Of a stretch of 64,000 nt of DNA, positions 8,151-17,979 are shown piece by piece. The translations under genes were made by a program, and so were the position numbers. Positions within the stretch are counted from its first letter, which is position 1. The number at the start of each line of letters is the position of its first letter. The notes beneath the pieces are model-generated. The model saw only the letters and a list, made by a program, of their open reading frames with translations. It made no database searches and was not told the origin of the DNA. Source of the stretch: Prorocentrum cordatum (taxonomy: Eukaryota; Sar; Dinophyceae; Prorocentrales; Prorocentraceae); NCBI GenBank assembly GCA_963575745.1, contig CAUYUJ010015282.1, positions 674,651 through 738,650 of the forward strand. Direction: 5' to 3'.

Positions 8151-9590
8151 ACCAGAGCCCCGCCAGCTCCCACCAAGAGCTTTTGGACGCTCCTCGAGGC
8201 TGCTGCAAAGTCGATGTGGGCCATCTCCCCCCCTCCCCCGCACAGACCCGCACCTCACGCCCCACCCGCGTCCACATAGCGGGCGCGGGCGTGGCTTCGG
8301 CGCTGGAGCAGACGCCACTCCCCGTGGAAGGGCGCGGGGAGGTACCCGTGCACGGTGGCGGCGCGCACGCCGCCAGATGGCCGCCCCGACGAGAGCGAGC
8401 CTCTTCCCTCCCACCCCGTCCCGGAGGGAGGGCGGGACGCACGCGCCGCTAGACGGCCACCCCGATACGGTCGAACGTCCCGAGCTTTCCCGAGCCTCCC
8501 ACCCCCCAGACCGGAGCGACACGCTATCCACTCCCACGGTATAGCGTGTCGCTGGGGCCGTCGCCGCGACACGCTAAGCAACAGTTCCTGACCGAAGGAT
8601 CCTCCTTCCTCCTCCCTCGTCTCGGAGGGAGGGCGGGGCACGCGCGCCGCCACGCGGCCACCTCTATCAGAGCCTCCGGGGCCCAGAGCCCGTCCAAAGC
8701 CCTCGGAAGACCACGCCCTCAAGACCTCCGTGCGAGTCGCGAGTTCCCAGCCCTCGCAAGAGCCTCGCAGGGCCCCGCGCCGCACTGCCTCGCTCACCTG
8801 GCCCGCCCACCCGGCCAAGCGCGGAAAGCGGCCCCGCGCTCTCCTGCCCGACGGCTCCGGCGTCCCGCTCGCCCAACCGGCCCACGAACGTTGGCCCCGC
8901 GCCGCCCGACCACGCACGGGAGGGCCCTGCACGTTCGCTTCCCGCGCCCACGTAGCCCGCCCTGCCGCGCGGGCCTCCCTCCCCCCCTCCAGGAGGGAGG
9001 GGCGGAGGAGGACGGTGCAAGGAGACGGTCACGCAGTCCCAGGTTGCAGATCGCCTGGTCCAAAGTTTTGGTGAGCACCCTGGGACGTTTCAGAGCGCCT
9101 TGGGGCGGCCGAATCGCCCGACACGTCATCTGGACCCGCCAGCCCCCAGACATTCCCGAACTGTTCGCGCCCAGTGTCGTTCGCTCCGTGCCCTCGCCAG
9201 GGAGGAGGACCCAGCGGCGCGAAAGAGTGGCCAGGGCGAGGGGGGACGGCCTTCTCCAACACCGCCCCGCCTCTCAGAAGGCCCCCCGCCTTCCAAGAAG
9301 CCGGGTTCGCAAGGGGTTCCGAAACGCCCATCTCCGTGCCTTCCTGGAGGACCTCACACCCCGCCCCGCCACTTCTTGCGCACCGCCAGTTGGAGCCGCG
9401 CACCAATCGGGCGTCGCCCCAAGGCGCAGTCCTCCGGGGCGCCCCTTCGGGGTGCTACCCGCCCCCCCTAGGCCTTCCCAACGGGGTCGACCTGCCCCGA
9501 GGGGTCCCCCCTGCTACACGCAGTCCAAACGCAGTCCAGGGACGCCACCTCCTGGGCTCGCCTCGGTAAGGTATCATCCAGCATTTCCCC
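8151..9590. other. Very GC-rich region with internal repeats, no identified gene
   Basis: A plus-strand frame stays open from 8546 to 9730 (394 residues). It is made of Arg, Pro, Ala and Ser and has long open shadows in other frames, as expected in such GC-rich DNA, so I do not call it a gene. A block at 8397-8470 recurs at 8598-8670 (CGGAGGGAGGGCGGG followed by a C-rich stretch). An inverted repeat lies at 8514-8552. Confidence 0.6.
8514..8552. repeat. Inverted repeat built on AGCGACACGCTAT
   Basis: AGCGACACGCTATCC is followed after a short loop by GGTATAGCGTGTCGCT, an almost perfect hairpin. A third copy (GCGACACGCTAAGC) lies at 8566-8579. Related sequences occur at 41003-41130. It may be a MITE remnant or a protein-binding palindrome. 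Confidence 0.75.
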
Positions 9591-9722
9591 CTCCCTCCCG
9601 CCCCCTCGTTCCCGCCCTCCCTCCCTCCCCTCCTCATTCTCCTTCACCCCTCCCTCCCTCCCTCCCTCCCTCGTCCTCCTCCTCCTCCTCCTCTTCCTCC
9701 TCCTCCTCCATCCTTCTTCCTT
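9591..9722. repeat. C/T-rich tract with (TCC)n
   Basis: Pyrimidine-only stretches such as CCCTCCCTCCC, CTCCTCCTCC and TCTTCC; this is the complement of a GGA tract. Confidence 0.95.
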
Positions 9723-11559
9723 ATGGCTAGGTTCTCTGCGTCGCACCACCCGGCGTGCCGGCATGGCGGTTTGCGCGCCGTTTTAGGCCACCGTTCTTAC
9801 ACTGGTGAAGGGCTGGTTGTTTGCAGACAGCGGTCTACGGTTCAGCATACCGCACATCCGTCCTCGAATGAGCTCGCAGCCGCGAGGACGGAGGGTGGGC
9901 CGTTGTCAACATGCAGCGTGCACTGTCGTGCTGCGCACGCTCGACACACAGCACAAATTATGAGGGCGAGGTTGTTCCATGATGCATAATGTGACGATCA
10001 CCTTCGACTTCACAACGCACTATTCGAAGTCCATACTCGCAGGCTGGTTCCTTCTCACAAGAGGGCTCGCCCGAGACTTCCTTGACAATGTACGACCCGA
10101 AGTTGAGCATTGTCGAACAGGTAGAACCTTAAAGGGAGGGCAATTCTATTTCATCATAGAAGTATCGCTTGAGACGTCTTCAAACCACACGACACTTCGT
10201 ATAAGGTCGTGCGACAACCGCACGGATGCAGAATGTACCTTGTTTGAACGAAGTTCTCGTTAGGCATATCTTATTGTAATGTTATGGCACTATCGCGTTC
10301 CTCAGTTCACTTTGTTCATAAAACGAGGCTCTCGCCTGAATGGCAGACGTGTGGGGCGCTCATCTTCCTAGGGGGTGCTTCCAGTAGTGAAAAGGAATAC
10401 CTAGAGGGGCTGATGAGTGGAGGACTTAGTTCCCTCCTCTCCCCGCTCCCGCCGCCTTCCCTCTTGCGCCTCATCCTACCGCCCCCCCCTCCTCGTCTTC
10501 ATTTCTCATGTTCTCTAGAGTCTCATAGTGGAATGCGAGGAAAAGTCTCCCGCGGGTGAGGAGGCAGGCTACCAAGGCCGCCTAGTTAGTTCAAGCCGGC
10601 GATCATTGATCCGCAGCGGGGTCCCAAACTATTCCCTCCCCCTCCACTCCCCCTCCCCACCTCCCCCGTCCCCACCTCCCCTGTACCCCTCTCCCCTCGA
10701 TGGCCAGAAGGCGGTCGGGCCAGATGTAGCATGTCACAGTAGATAAGGCAGAGCTTTTCGTGACGATTGCATCCGCTCTACCCTCGTTTTCTTCGGTTGT
10801 GCAGCACGCCGCTCGGTCCTCCTCGATCTTTCTCCATCTGGTCCTTATGCTCGTCCTCTTTCTTGTTTGCCCGGAGTGCTGCTTTCACCTGTGCCAGCCC
10901 TGTCCAAGTGCGCGACGGCCATGTGCGTTCCTCACGGCGTGCCACCCTCGTCTCGTCTCGTTCTTATTTCTTAATTGCCACTCTTGGTTTGGTTGGGCGC
11001 CCTGCCTCGCTGGGTGTCGTCTCTTGTCGTGCCTGGTCTTGTCCTGCTCTGCCGTGCAGCGTCATGTATTGTATCGTCTCGGCTTGTACTGTCGTCCAGT
11101 ATCCTGTCATTCTGAAATTGTCGCGTGTTGACTTGTCCGGTCCGATGCGACCTGGTCGCATCTTTTGGGGCCTCCGCTGGCCACCTCGAGCCGTTTTGGT
11201 GCCGTCCTTGGGCCTCTGGGAGGGATGGCGAAGATTATTTGTGATTCAGCTCGGCCATCTTGGAGGCTGTCTTTGCATATGTGGGACCATCTCGCAGCCA
11301 TCCTCTGCCAAAGCGGATCCTTCGACCTCTCGCGAACCGAGGGTCCAGCCCGCTGGGTGGACGGGCAGAAGAGTTGAGAAGAAGAGAAGAAGGACCCTTC
11401 TTGGATGGGCCAGCACCCTGGAACATGTTTGCCCGGAGGGCTGATGCGATCGATCTCCGTGCGCAGGGCCTGGCTCTCTGGGGCCAGCTTCAGCCTTTGG
11501 ACGGTGGAAATGGTGAACGAAACTGCGGCGCTGTGCTTTTCGAGTCGCCAGAGGTCTGG
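9723..11559. other. No gene recognised
   Basis: The stretch 9960-10310 is lower in GC and holds one ATG-initiated plus frame of 94 residues (9979-10263) that I do not recognise. From 10430 to 10700 the plus strand is C-rich. From 10760 to 11130 frames are rich in Cys, Leu and Ser and look spurious. A short piece resembling the GCCGTCTTGG satellite lies at 11150-11310. Confidence 0.5.
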
Positions 11560-11645
11560 GCGAGGAGGAGGAGGGGGGGCGGAGGAGGAGGAGGAGGCGG
11601 AGGAGGAGGATGAGGAGGAGGAGGGGGGGGAACAAGGAGGAGGAC
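11560..11645. repeat. (GGA)n tract
   Basis: GGA/GGC-rich purine run directly abutting the dispersed repeat that starts with GGACCAGTGTAAACCC. Confidence 0.95.
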
Positions 11646-12490
11646 CAGTGTAAACCCAAGAGTCATCAACTATGTTGGAATGAACCCTCCCTCCAAGCTC
11701 CCTCTTCATAGACCTCCCCCTAAAACGGTTCATATCCATTGAGGGAACTGCCTCGATGGAAGACAACTCTTTGAAGATCCTGAAGCACGCCACGCCAAAA
11801 CATTGTTATCGGGATGTCAACGCCACGTATCAACCTGACTGCTGCGTTTTGGCGAACTGGAATCGTGCCATCACGCCATTTGCTGGATTTCAACACCGCC
11901 AATCACGCATTATCCTGAATCCTTTCGAAACACAATTTTGGTACGTTGACCATGGGAATCCGTGCAACTCTTGCAAATGTTTAGAACGAATGTGCGCGGC
12001 GCTAAGGCGAGAGCCACATGTTGAAAACCACCCGCCCTCAATCCGTGAAACTCTTGCAAATGTTTAAAACGAAAGTGCGCGGCGCTGAGGCGAGAGCCTC
12101 ATTTTGAAAACGATCCGCCCTCAATCCGTGAAGCTCTTGCAAATGTTGAAACGATTGTGCGCGGCGCTAAGGCGAGAGCCACATTTTGAAAACCACCCGC
12201 CCTCAATCCGTGAAACTCTTGCAAATGTTTAAAACGAATGTCCGCGGCGCTGAGGCGAGAGCCTCATTTTGAAGACGACCCGCCCTCAATCCGCGAAGCT
12301 CTTGCAAATTGTTCAGTTTATGTGCGCGGCGCTCAGGCGAGAGCCACATTTTGAAAACGAACCGCCCTCAATCTGTGAAACTGTTGTCACTTTTTAAGCT
12401 TCAGAGTCATAAGAGGAAGTCTCAGGCGAAACGCCCGGCCCGCCCTAAAAAACCGGCTTCGGGGTGCGACAGGGAGGAATTATCTATAAG
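11646..12490. repeat. Dispersed repeat, copy 1, with five ~83-bp tandem units
   Basis: This is homologous to 26698-27385 over its length. It has a unique head (11646-11965), about five tandem units of 82-83 bp with the core GTGCGCGGCGCT (11992, 12075, 12157, 12240, 12322), and a tail (12390-12490) sharing AGGCGAAACGCCCGGCCCGC with the other copy. On the minus strand both copies keep a frame reading FKxLxSxEAxxSMxMNRxRGR then MKRxLGG. GGA tracts bracket it on both sides. No transposase was seen. Confidence 0.85.
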
Positions 12491-12612
12491 GGGAAGGCAT
12501 GGAGGAGGAAGAGGAGGGGGAGGCGGAGGACGAGGACGACGAGGAAGAGGAGGAGAAGCAGGAGGAGGAGGAGGTGGATGAGGAGGAGGAGGAGGAGGAG
12601 GAGGAGGAGGAC
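12491..12612. repeat. (GGA)n tract
   Basis: Purine run with GAC and GTG interruptions, following the dispersed repeat and leading into an inverted repeat. Confidence 0.95.
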
Positions 12613-12790
12613 TTCAGAGACTATGGCTTTGGGGCGCGTGGGCCCAGATCGCGCAAGGGGGAGCCTCCGAGCTGACTTCGAGGAGTCAGGGAAGTGCAAA
12701 ACACGTGTGCAGCGCATGAGCTGGGCCCACGAATGGGGTTAAGGCGCCCCGAAGCCATAGCCTCTCAAGTCCTCCTCCTCCTCCTCCGCC
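12602..12790. repeat. Imperfect inverted repeat ending in GGA/TCC arms
   Basis: GGAGGACTTCAGAGACTATG at the left is matched in reverse complement at about 12758-12777 by CATAGCCTCTCAAGTCCTCC. The arms continue through GGCTTTGGGGCGC (left) and GCGCCCCGAAGCC (right), then GTGGGCCCAG (12638-12647) and CTGGGCCCAC (12721-12730). The central loop is about 73 nt. The outer ends are GGA and TCC tracts, so the whole could fold back on itself over nearly 190 bp. Confidence 0.85.
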
Positions 12791-14564
12791 TCCTCCTCCC
12801 CCTCCTGCGGGTGAGTGAGGAGGAAGAGAGAGGGCACCCTGCTCCCCAACCGGGCCGCGCGGCCGCCCCTCGCGGTGCTCGCCCCCCGCCTCCTGCCCAC
12901 GCAGCTGCCCGTGGTGCCGCTGGAGACCACCTTCCAGCGGTGCCGCAGCTTCGCGCAGGACGGCGGTGGGTCGTGCTGGTCGCTGCAGCGGCCGAGCAGC
13001 CCCCCGTGCCCGGGCCGCGATGGCACATCTTTGCGGAAGTCTTCGCTCCACCCTGAGATCCGGGCGTCGCAATATTGTTCGCAGCAGGCGTTTTCGCCTC
13101 GTTCCGGGCTCGGGAACCCTGCCGCATCGGTCCGGCCCGAGGAATGTCGCAAAAAGACTGAGTCTAGGGCTCTGGTCGCGTCGGACATAAGAGAATGCCG
13201 CTGCTCCGCCCCACTCATTCTGCCCTCTGGATGCGTACGCACGTGCCCGCCACGGAAGAAGATACACAAGAGGAAGCAATGCGGGAGGAGTTGGAGGAGC
13301 AGGCGGACGATGAAGAGGAGGAAGCCTGCTTGGCAGGCGAGGGCCCCGGTCATAGGACTGGGGGGGCGCCTCTGGAGGATTCCGATGGGCAGGTGCTTTC
13401 CACCTGGGGAGTGTGGCCTCGCCGACGCACAAATTAGCGCAACAGCCGCCTCAACTCCCTTAGCCTTCGCCTCTACTACAGCCGCCACACCTGCCACTAC
13501 CACAGTCCTCGCCTCGTCTCTCCCTTCTGTTATTATAATGTTCCATTCCTTCCTCTTCCTCTCCACTCTCGTCCGTTCGCCTGTCTTCTTCTGTATGCCG
13601 TCGTTGCCTTCTACCTTTTTACAGCTTACCTCACCAGCCAGCGACTCCTGGAGCGAACGCTCCAGGAGTCGCCCGGCTCCCAGTTTGATCCCCCCCCCCC
13701 CGAGGGCTGACCGGTCTTGGGGGAGAGGGCTGCATCCAACGGATCATATTGCCTTCAGTTCGTCAGCTGGCCAGGAGGAGGAAGACACGAGGATGCGGAG
13801 GATAATCAGGAAGCATGCAAAGCGGTGGCCGATTCCGCTGCGGGGATTGTGTTCTTCGTAGGTGTAGCCTCCCGAATGCGGTTCATCCAGCACATGCGGG
13901 GCGAGGATGAGAAAGTTGAGGATCGGTGTAGCAAGTTATGTGTTTAGCACAGGCCTCCACCAGAGGCAGCCTAGGCTGGCCTAGGTTGGCCTCGACAGGC
14001 CCTTAGGGTAGCCATGGGCGGTTTCAACACCCTGCCTCCGCCTCTGGCGGCACCCTGGGGCGCTCCGCCCCATGGGGGTGTGGCGTTGCAAAAGCACCCG
14101 GGGGGGCCTCTTGAGGCTGGCCTGCGCTGCCACGCGGGGGACGCCCGTGCGCAGCCCCAGCCCGACCGAGCCTTGCACAGGGCCCGTCGCACTCGTCCGC
14201 TCTGGGGCCGAGCGCTGGAAGGGCGTGCGGCTACACCTCCAGCTCTCGGCCAGACCGGCCGCGCCCCAGGCTTCTGGCGGCCTCGTCGTCGTCTGTCCTG
14301 CGGACTCTGGGTGGGTGAGGCCCCGATCTTGCTTGCCTACAGTGTTGTATCAGTGTAGGCTCATGTCTGTGTTGATTTGTTTTCCAGCCTGTCATACACT
14401 TACTTGGCGCTACCGCGCCCACCTGTGACGCCCTCGCTGGGGACAGCTGCAGGTCCGATATGCGACGCCCGACCCTTTCCCCACATCCCCTCCCCGGCCC
14501 CCCCCCCCTCCCTTCTCTTCGTCCTCGCCCTGCCAGACGGGGCGAGCGCGTGGCCCCCCTCCAG
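12791..14564. other. No gene assigned; possible upstream part of the GH20 gene
   Basis: If the GH20 gene is real, its upstream exons should lie here or further left, but none of the plus frames shows GH20 catalytic motifs. An exon-like patch with an acceptor-like CCCACGCAG at 12892-12900 is followed by LPVVPLETTFQRCRSF. The hairpin at 13641-13672 and a C-rich stretch at 14470-14530 are the other visible features. Confidence 0.45.
13641..13672. repeat. Perfect 15-bp inverted repeat with a 2-nt loop
   Basis: GCGACTCCTGGAGCG (13641-13655), AA, then CGCTCCAGGAGTCGC (13658-13672): a perfect hairpin that could be cruciform-forming or a remnant of a small inverted-repeat element. No T-run follows it and terminator function is not implied. 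Confidence 0.95.
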
Positions 14565-14642
14565 GACATGGAGCACCAGCCCCTGGTGCTGGGCGCACAG
14601 GGCCAGCTCTGGACGGAGTACATCACCACCAGGGAGCATCTG
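14565..14642 (+). CDS. GH20 beta-N-acetylhexosaminidase, exon fragment (late catalytic domain)
   Basis: The exon encodes LVLGAQGQLWTEYITTREHL. This matches the VLGxQxxLWTEYIxTxExxE block near the end of the (beta/alpha)8 catalytic domain of glycoside hydrolase family 20, enzymes that remove terminal N-acetylhexosamines; the Trp and Glu here line the active site. A C/T-rich stretch ends in CCCTCCAG just before 14565, a good acceptor. The next homologous residues (EYMAFPRA) resume at 17641, so an intron follows. Because GAG stands at both sites, the 5' boundary is ambiguous; the simplest join leaves a GA-AG intron, a donor type tolerated in dinoflagellates. An alternative frame continuation ends at a stop at 14658. 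Confidence 0.6.
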
Positions 14643-14689
14643 GAGCCTGCCGGGCGCTGAAAATTGCGCGGGGGGGAGGGTTTGGGGGA

Positions 14690-14725
14690 GGGGGAGGAGA
14701 AGGAGGAGGAGGAGGAGGAGGAGGA

Positions 14726-14766
<41 letters not shown>

Positions 14767-15330
14767 GGAGGACGACGAGGAGGACGACGAGGAGGACGAT
14801 GACGAGGACGACGAGGACAACGATTATCTGAGTTGAAGGAGGAGGAGGGAGAAGGAGGAGGAGGAGGAGGAGGAGAAGGATAATGATGCTAATGACTGGA
14901 GGATGGAGGAGGTGAAGGCGGAGGAGGAGGAGGATGGAGGATGGAGGACAGAGCATACAGGATGGATAATGGTATGGTGGAGGATGATAAAATTTGGAGG
15001 ATGGAGGAGGATGGAGGATGGAGGATGGGGGAGGAGGAGGCGAAGGCGGAGGAGGGTGGAGGAGGATGGATGATGGAGGGTGGATGAGGAGCATAATGAT
15101 ATTGAGGATGAAGAGAATGATGGGGGATGAAGGGGAAGGTGAGGAATAGGTGTGGGCGGAGGGTGGCGGATGGAGGAGGAGGATGTGGAGGAGGATGTGG
15201 AGGTTGGAGGATGGAGGATGGATGAGGACAGAGGAGATGAGGTGCCTACCCCCCGGGGGGATCAGGACGAGACTGAGGATAACGAGTTTGAGAAGGAGGA
15301 GGAGGTGGAGGAAGACAAGAGGGATAGCAG
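14690..15330. repeat. GGA/GACGAGGAC/GATGGAGGA-rich purine region
   Basis: Interrupted GGA runs, ACGAGG hexamers at 14725-14815, then many GGATGGAGG variants. Poly-Glu, poly-Arg and poly-Ser frames here are artefacts of composition. Confidence 0.95.
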
Positions 15331-15464
15331 AAGGAGTAGGCTGATGGAGGGAGGCCAGACCCAGTCGCCATTTGTTTGAACGGTCTGCCCGCGCTAATTC
15401 CATAGTCCACATATCAATTCCATGGCAGGATGAGGTGGAAGAGCGGGAAAAGAGGAGGAGAGGT

Positions 15465-15646
15465 ATGATAATGATGACGATGCTGCTGATGATGACGATG
15501 ATGATGATGATGATGATGATGGTAATGATGATGATGCTGCTGATGATGAGGGTAAACACGGTAGTGATAATAATGATGCTGATTATGTTGATGGTGGCAA
15601 TGATGTATGGGATGTTGATGATGATGGTGATGGTGATGATGGAAGA

Positions 15647-15695
<49 letters not shown>

Positions 15696-15948
15696 TTCAT
15701 GATGATGATGATGATGATGATGATGGTGGTGGTGATGATGATGATGCCGGTGGCGATTATGATAATGATGATGTCGACGATGCTGATGGTGATGTTGATG
15801 ATGTCGATGATGATGGTGGTAACGATGATGTTGGTGGTAATGATGGTGATTATAACGGTAACGATGACGGTAGCGGTAACAACGACGTTGTCGATGTTAA
15901 TGATGATATTGATGATGGTGATGGTGATGATGATGTTGATGATCCAGG

Positions 15949-15995
<47 letters not shown>

Positions 15996-16009
15996 GTGAC
16001 GACAATGTC

Positions 16010-16046
<37 letters not shown>

Positions 16047-16310
16047 GTGAAGGAGATGGTGGCGATGGTGGTGGTAGTGATGCTGATCTTGCTGCTGCAG
16101 GTGATGATGGTGACGCCGCCGACGACGACATATATTGATGATGATGATGTTGATGCTGATGCTGATGCTGATGATGACGATGTTGATGATGATTATGATG
16201 AGTATCATGAGGATGGTGATGAACTGGTGATGATGATGGTGATGATGATGATGGTGGTGATGCTGATGATCATGATGAAAATGAGGATAACGATGACGAT
16301 GACGATGTGG
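15465..16310. repeat. (GAT)n microsatellite, ~850 bp, imperfect
   Basis: Long runs of GATGATGAT with GGT, GAC and GCT variants. The plus frame 15372-16421 translates as poly-Met and the minus frame as poly-His or poly-Ser; both are artefacts. Confidence 0.98.
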
Positions 16311-16495
16311 AGGAGGAGGAGGAGGAGGAGGAGGAGGGAGGGAGGGATGATAATGAGGAGGATGAGGAGAAGGAGGGAGAAGGAGGAGCAGCAGGACGGA
16401 ACAGCGGAGTATCACCAATAATGAAGGGTAGGAGGTGAATCGGAAGGAGGAGGTGGAGGAGGAGGAGGAGGCGGAGGAGGGAGAGGAGGGGGAGG
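16311..16495. repeat. (GGA)n tracts
   Basis: Two GGA runs (16311-16345 and 16445-16495) separated by AT-richer purine sequence. Confidence 0.95.
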
Positions 16496-17640
16496 ATGGG
16501 CCTCCAGTGCCAGCCCCAAAACACAATGATGAACCACTACTTTGTTTGACTCCATCGCCGATGTTTCCACGTGTAATCTCCACCGTGTTTGCTGGTGTTC
16601 TGCCTGGTTCCCTCGAGCCGCTCGTTCCCTCAGTTGTGATCTTATCTTCCTTGCCGTGCTTACCCTAAGTTGCGGTGTTCTCTTCCTTGGTTTTGTCGTC
16701 CGCAGGAATGTGGCAGTCTGGGTACAAGCTCCCCGCCAGGCCTGACGCAACGGCTTCCCGGCAGCATTGGCACCACCCCTGCATTCGAACCGCTTTGCAT
16801 CTCATAATGTTTCACACGCAGCCTTGCGTCGCTCCATCCCCATTTCCATCTTCGAGCAGCTCTGCCCCACACCCCTCATTCCTCACTCCGAGTCCCGAGT
16901 GTCTTCCTATCGTCATTGCCGCGACATGCGGCACGCTTCGATTTGCGCAGGTACGCCATCACCTCGACATCTGACGTCATGAAACATCGTCGCACGGGGC
17001 TGATGAAAATGACATTGGGGTCTCGGGTCAATCATTATGCCTCGGTTTTCAAGCTGGATCGGTCCAGTAGGGTCCTGGGCTTCAGAGAAGGTTGGACTTG
17101 GGGGGTACTTTTCATCCAAACTTCCGACGCCTAACCCCATACGCTGTGCTTCTGCTTGCGACTGCTGCGTCGGGTGTCCCTTTTGGCCGCATGGCCAGAT
17201 TTTGCCCACAACGGAAAAGCGGCCCTGGGGATGAAGTCGAGAATTTCGAGCCCACGGCGTGAACAACAAAACTTACGATGCCAGAGGTCTGGGAACTTGG
17301 GAGAACGCAGTTTGTCCAAGTGCACCGATCTTGGCCATGCCCGGGCGTCAGGATCGGCGGATACGCACTGCAGCCCATGCCAGGAGGCTGCGTGCAGCCC
17401 GATCCTGCCGTTCAATCCCTGTCTGGCCTCCCACGGTAAATCCGACTGACAGCAGCTACCCTCCCTTTTGGCCCTCTTGGACAGGGCCCGATGTCAGAGT
17501 CAGGGCGTATGTGGTTCATTCTGGGGCGAACGCCGCCTGCCCAGCAGCAGCCGCTGTCAATCTCGAACGACACCTGCCACAGGGCGTCGCGCCCCCCCGT
17601 CGCTGGGCGCGTGCACCCGGTGCCGGCACACTCCCGCGAG
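16496..17640. other. Unremarkable sequence within the putative GH20 intron
   Basis: No conserved motif seen. A pyrimidine-rich stretch ends in CGTCCGCAG at about 16705, an acceptor-like site without a recognisable exon after it. Confidence 0.5.
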
Positions 17641-17979
17641 GAGTACATGGCGTTCCCCCGCGCGCTCGCGCTGGCGGAGTGCGTCTGGACGCCGCCGCAG
17701 GGCGCCGGCGGCTTCGCCGATTTCCTGGCCCGGCTGAGGCCGCAGCTGCGGCACCTGGAGGAGATCGGCGTCAATTTCCACAGGCCGCCCCCTCAGGCCT
17801 CCTCCGCCGCGGACTGCGCCGATCGAGCGCGTCGGACGAGGACGGGGGAGAGGAGGAGGGCGAGGACAGAGTCGACCCAAGATGCATCAACGAGGCTACA
17901 ATACGCCCTCCCGTCCCAATCTCCTCCCCCCATGAGTCACTACAGGCCTTCTTTTCCACGTCAAGAAGCGCCCTCTTGA
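17641..17979 (+). CDS. GH20 beta-N-acetylhexosaminidase, C-terminal exon
   Basis: The frame reads EYMAFPRALALAECVW from 17641, the classic YMxFPRxxALAExxW block that follows the LWTEYI block in GH20 enzymes. FADFLARLRPQLRHLEEIG and VNFHRPP follow (to about 17790), matching the closing helices and the GVNYRxP tail. Similarity ends there; the frame stays open to TGA at 17977-17979 through an Arg/Glu-rich stretch that may be a tail or intron. With 14565-14642 it joins as EHL plus EYMAFPRA without a gap. The N-terminal three quarters of the enzyme are not in recognisable form in the window. Confidence 0.65.
   Translation, partial: EYMAFPRALALAECVWTPPQGAGGFADFLARLRPQLRHLEEIGVNFHRPPPQASSAADCADRARRTRTGERRRARTESTQDASTRLQYALPSQSPPPMSHYRPSFPRQEAPS

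Larger units (their letters stand above)
14643..17640 (+). other. Putative ~3-kb intron of the GH20 gene made largely of microsatellites
   Basis: Between the two GH20 exons the DNA is GGA-rich (14690-15330), then GAT-rich (15465-16310), then GGA-rich again (16310-16490), followed by about 1.1 kb of ordinary sequence with no recognisable gene. It ends in CCCGCGAG before GAGTACATG. Its intron status rests only on the matching exon contents on each side. Confidence 0.5.

Noticed and set aside
8546-9730. 394-codon plus-strand ORF
   Set aside because: Extreme GC makes stops rare in several frames; composition is Arg/Pro/Ala with no motif and it ends in a TCC tract.
13641-13672. Rho-independent terminator
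   Set aside because: It is a hairpin without a T-run in eukaryotic DNA, so terminator function is not supported.
15372-16421. 349-codon plus-strand ORF of mostly Met
   Set aside because: It is the translation of a GAT microsatellite; other frames give poly-Asp or poly-His equally well.
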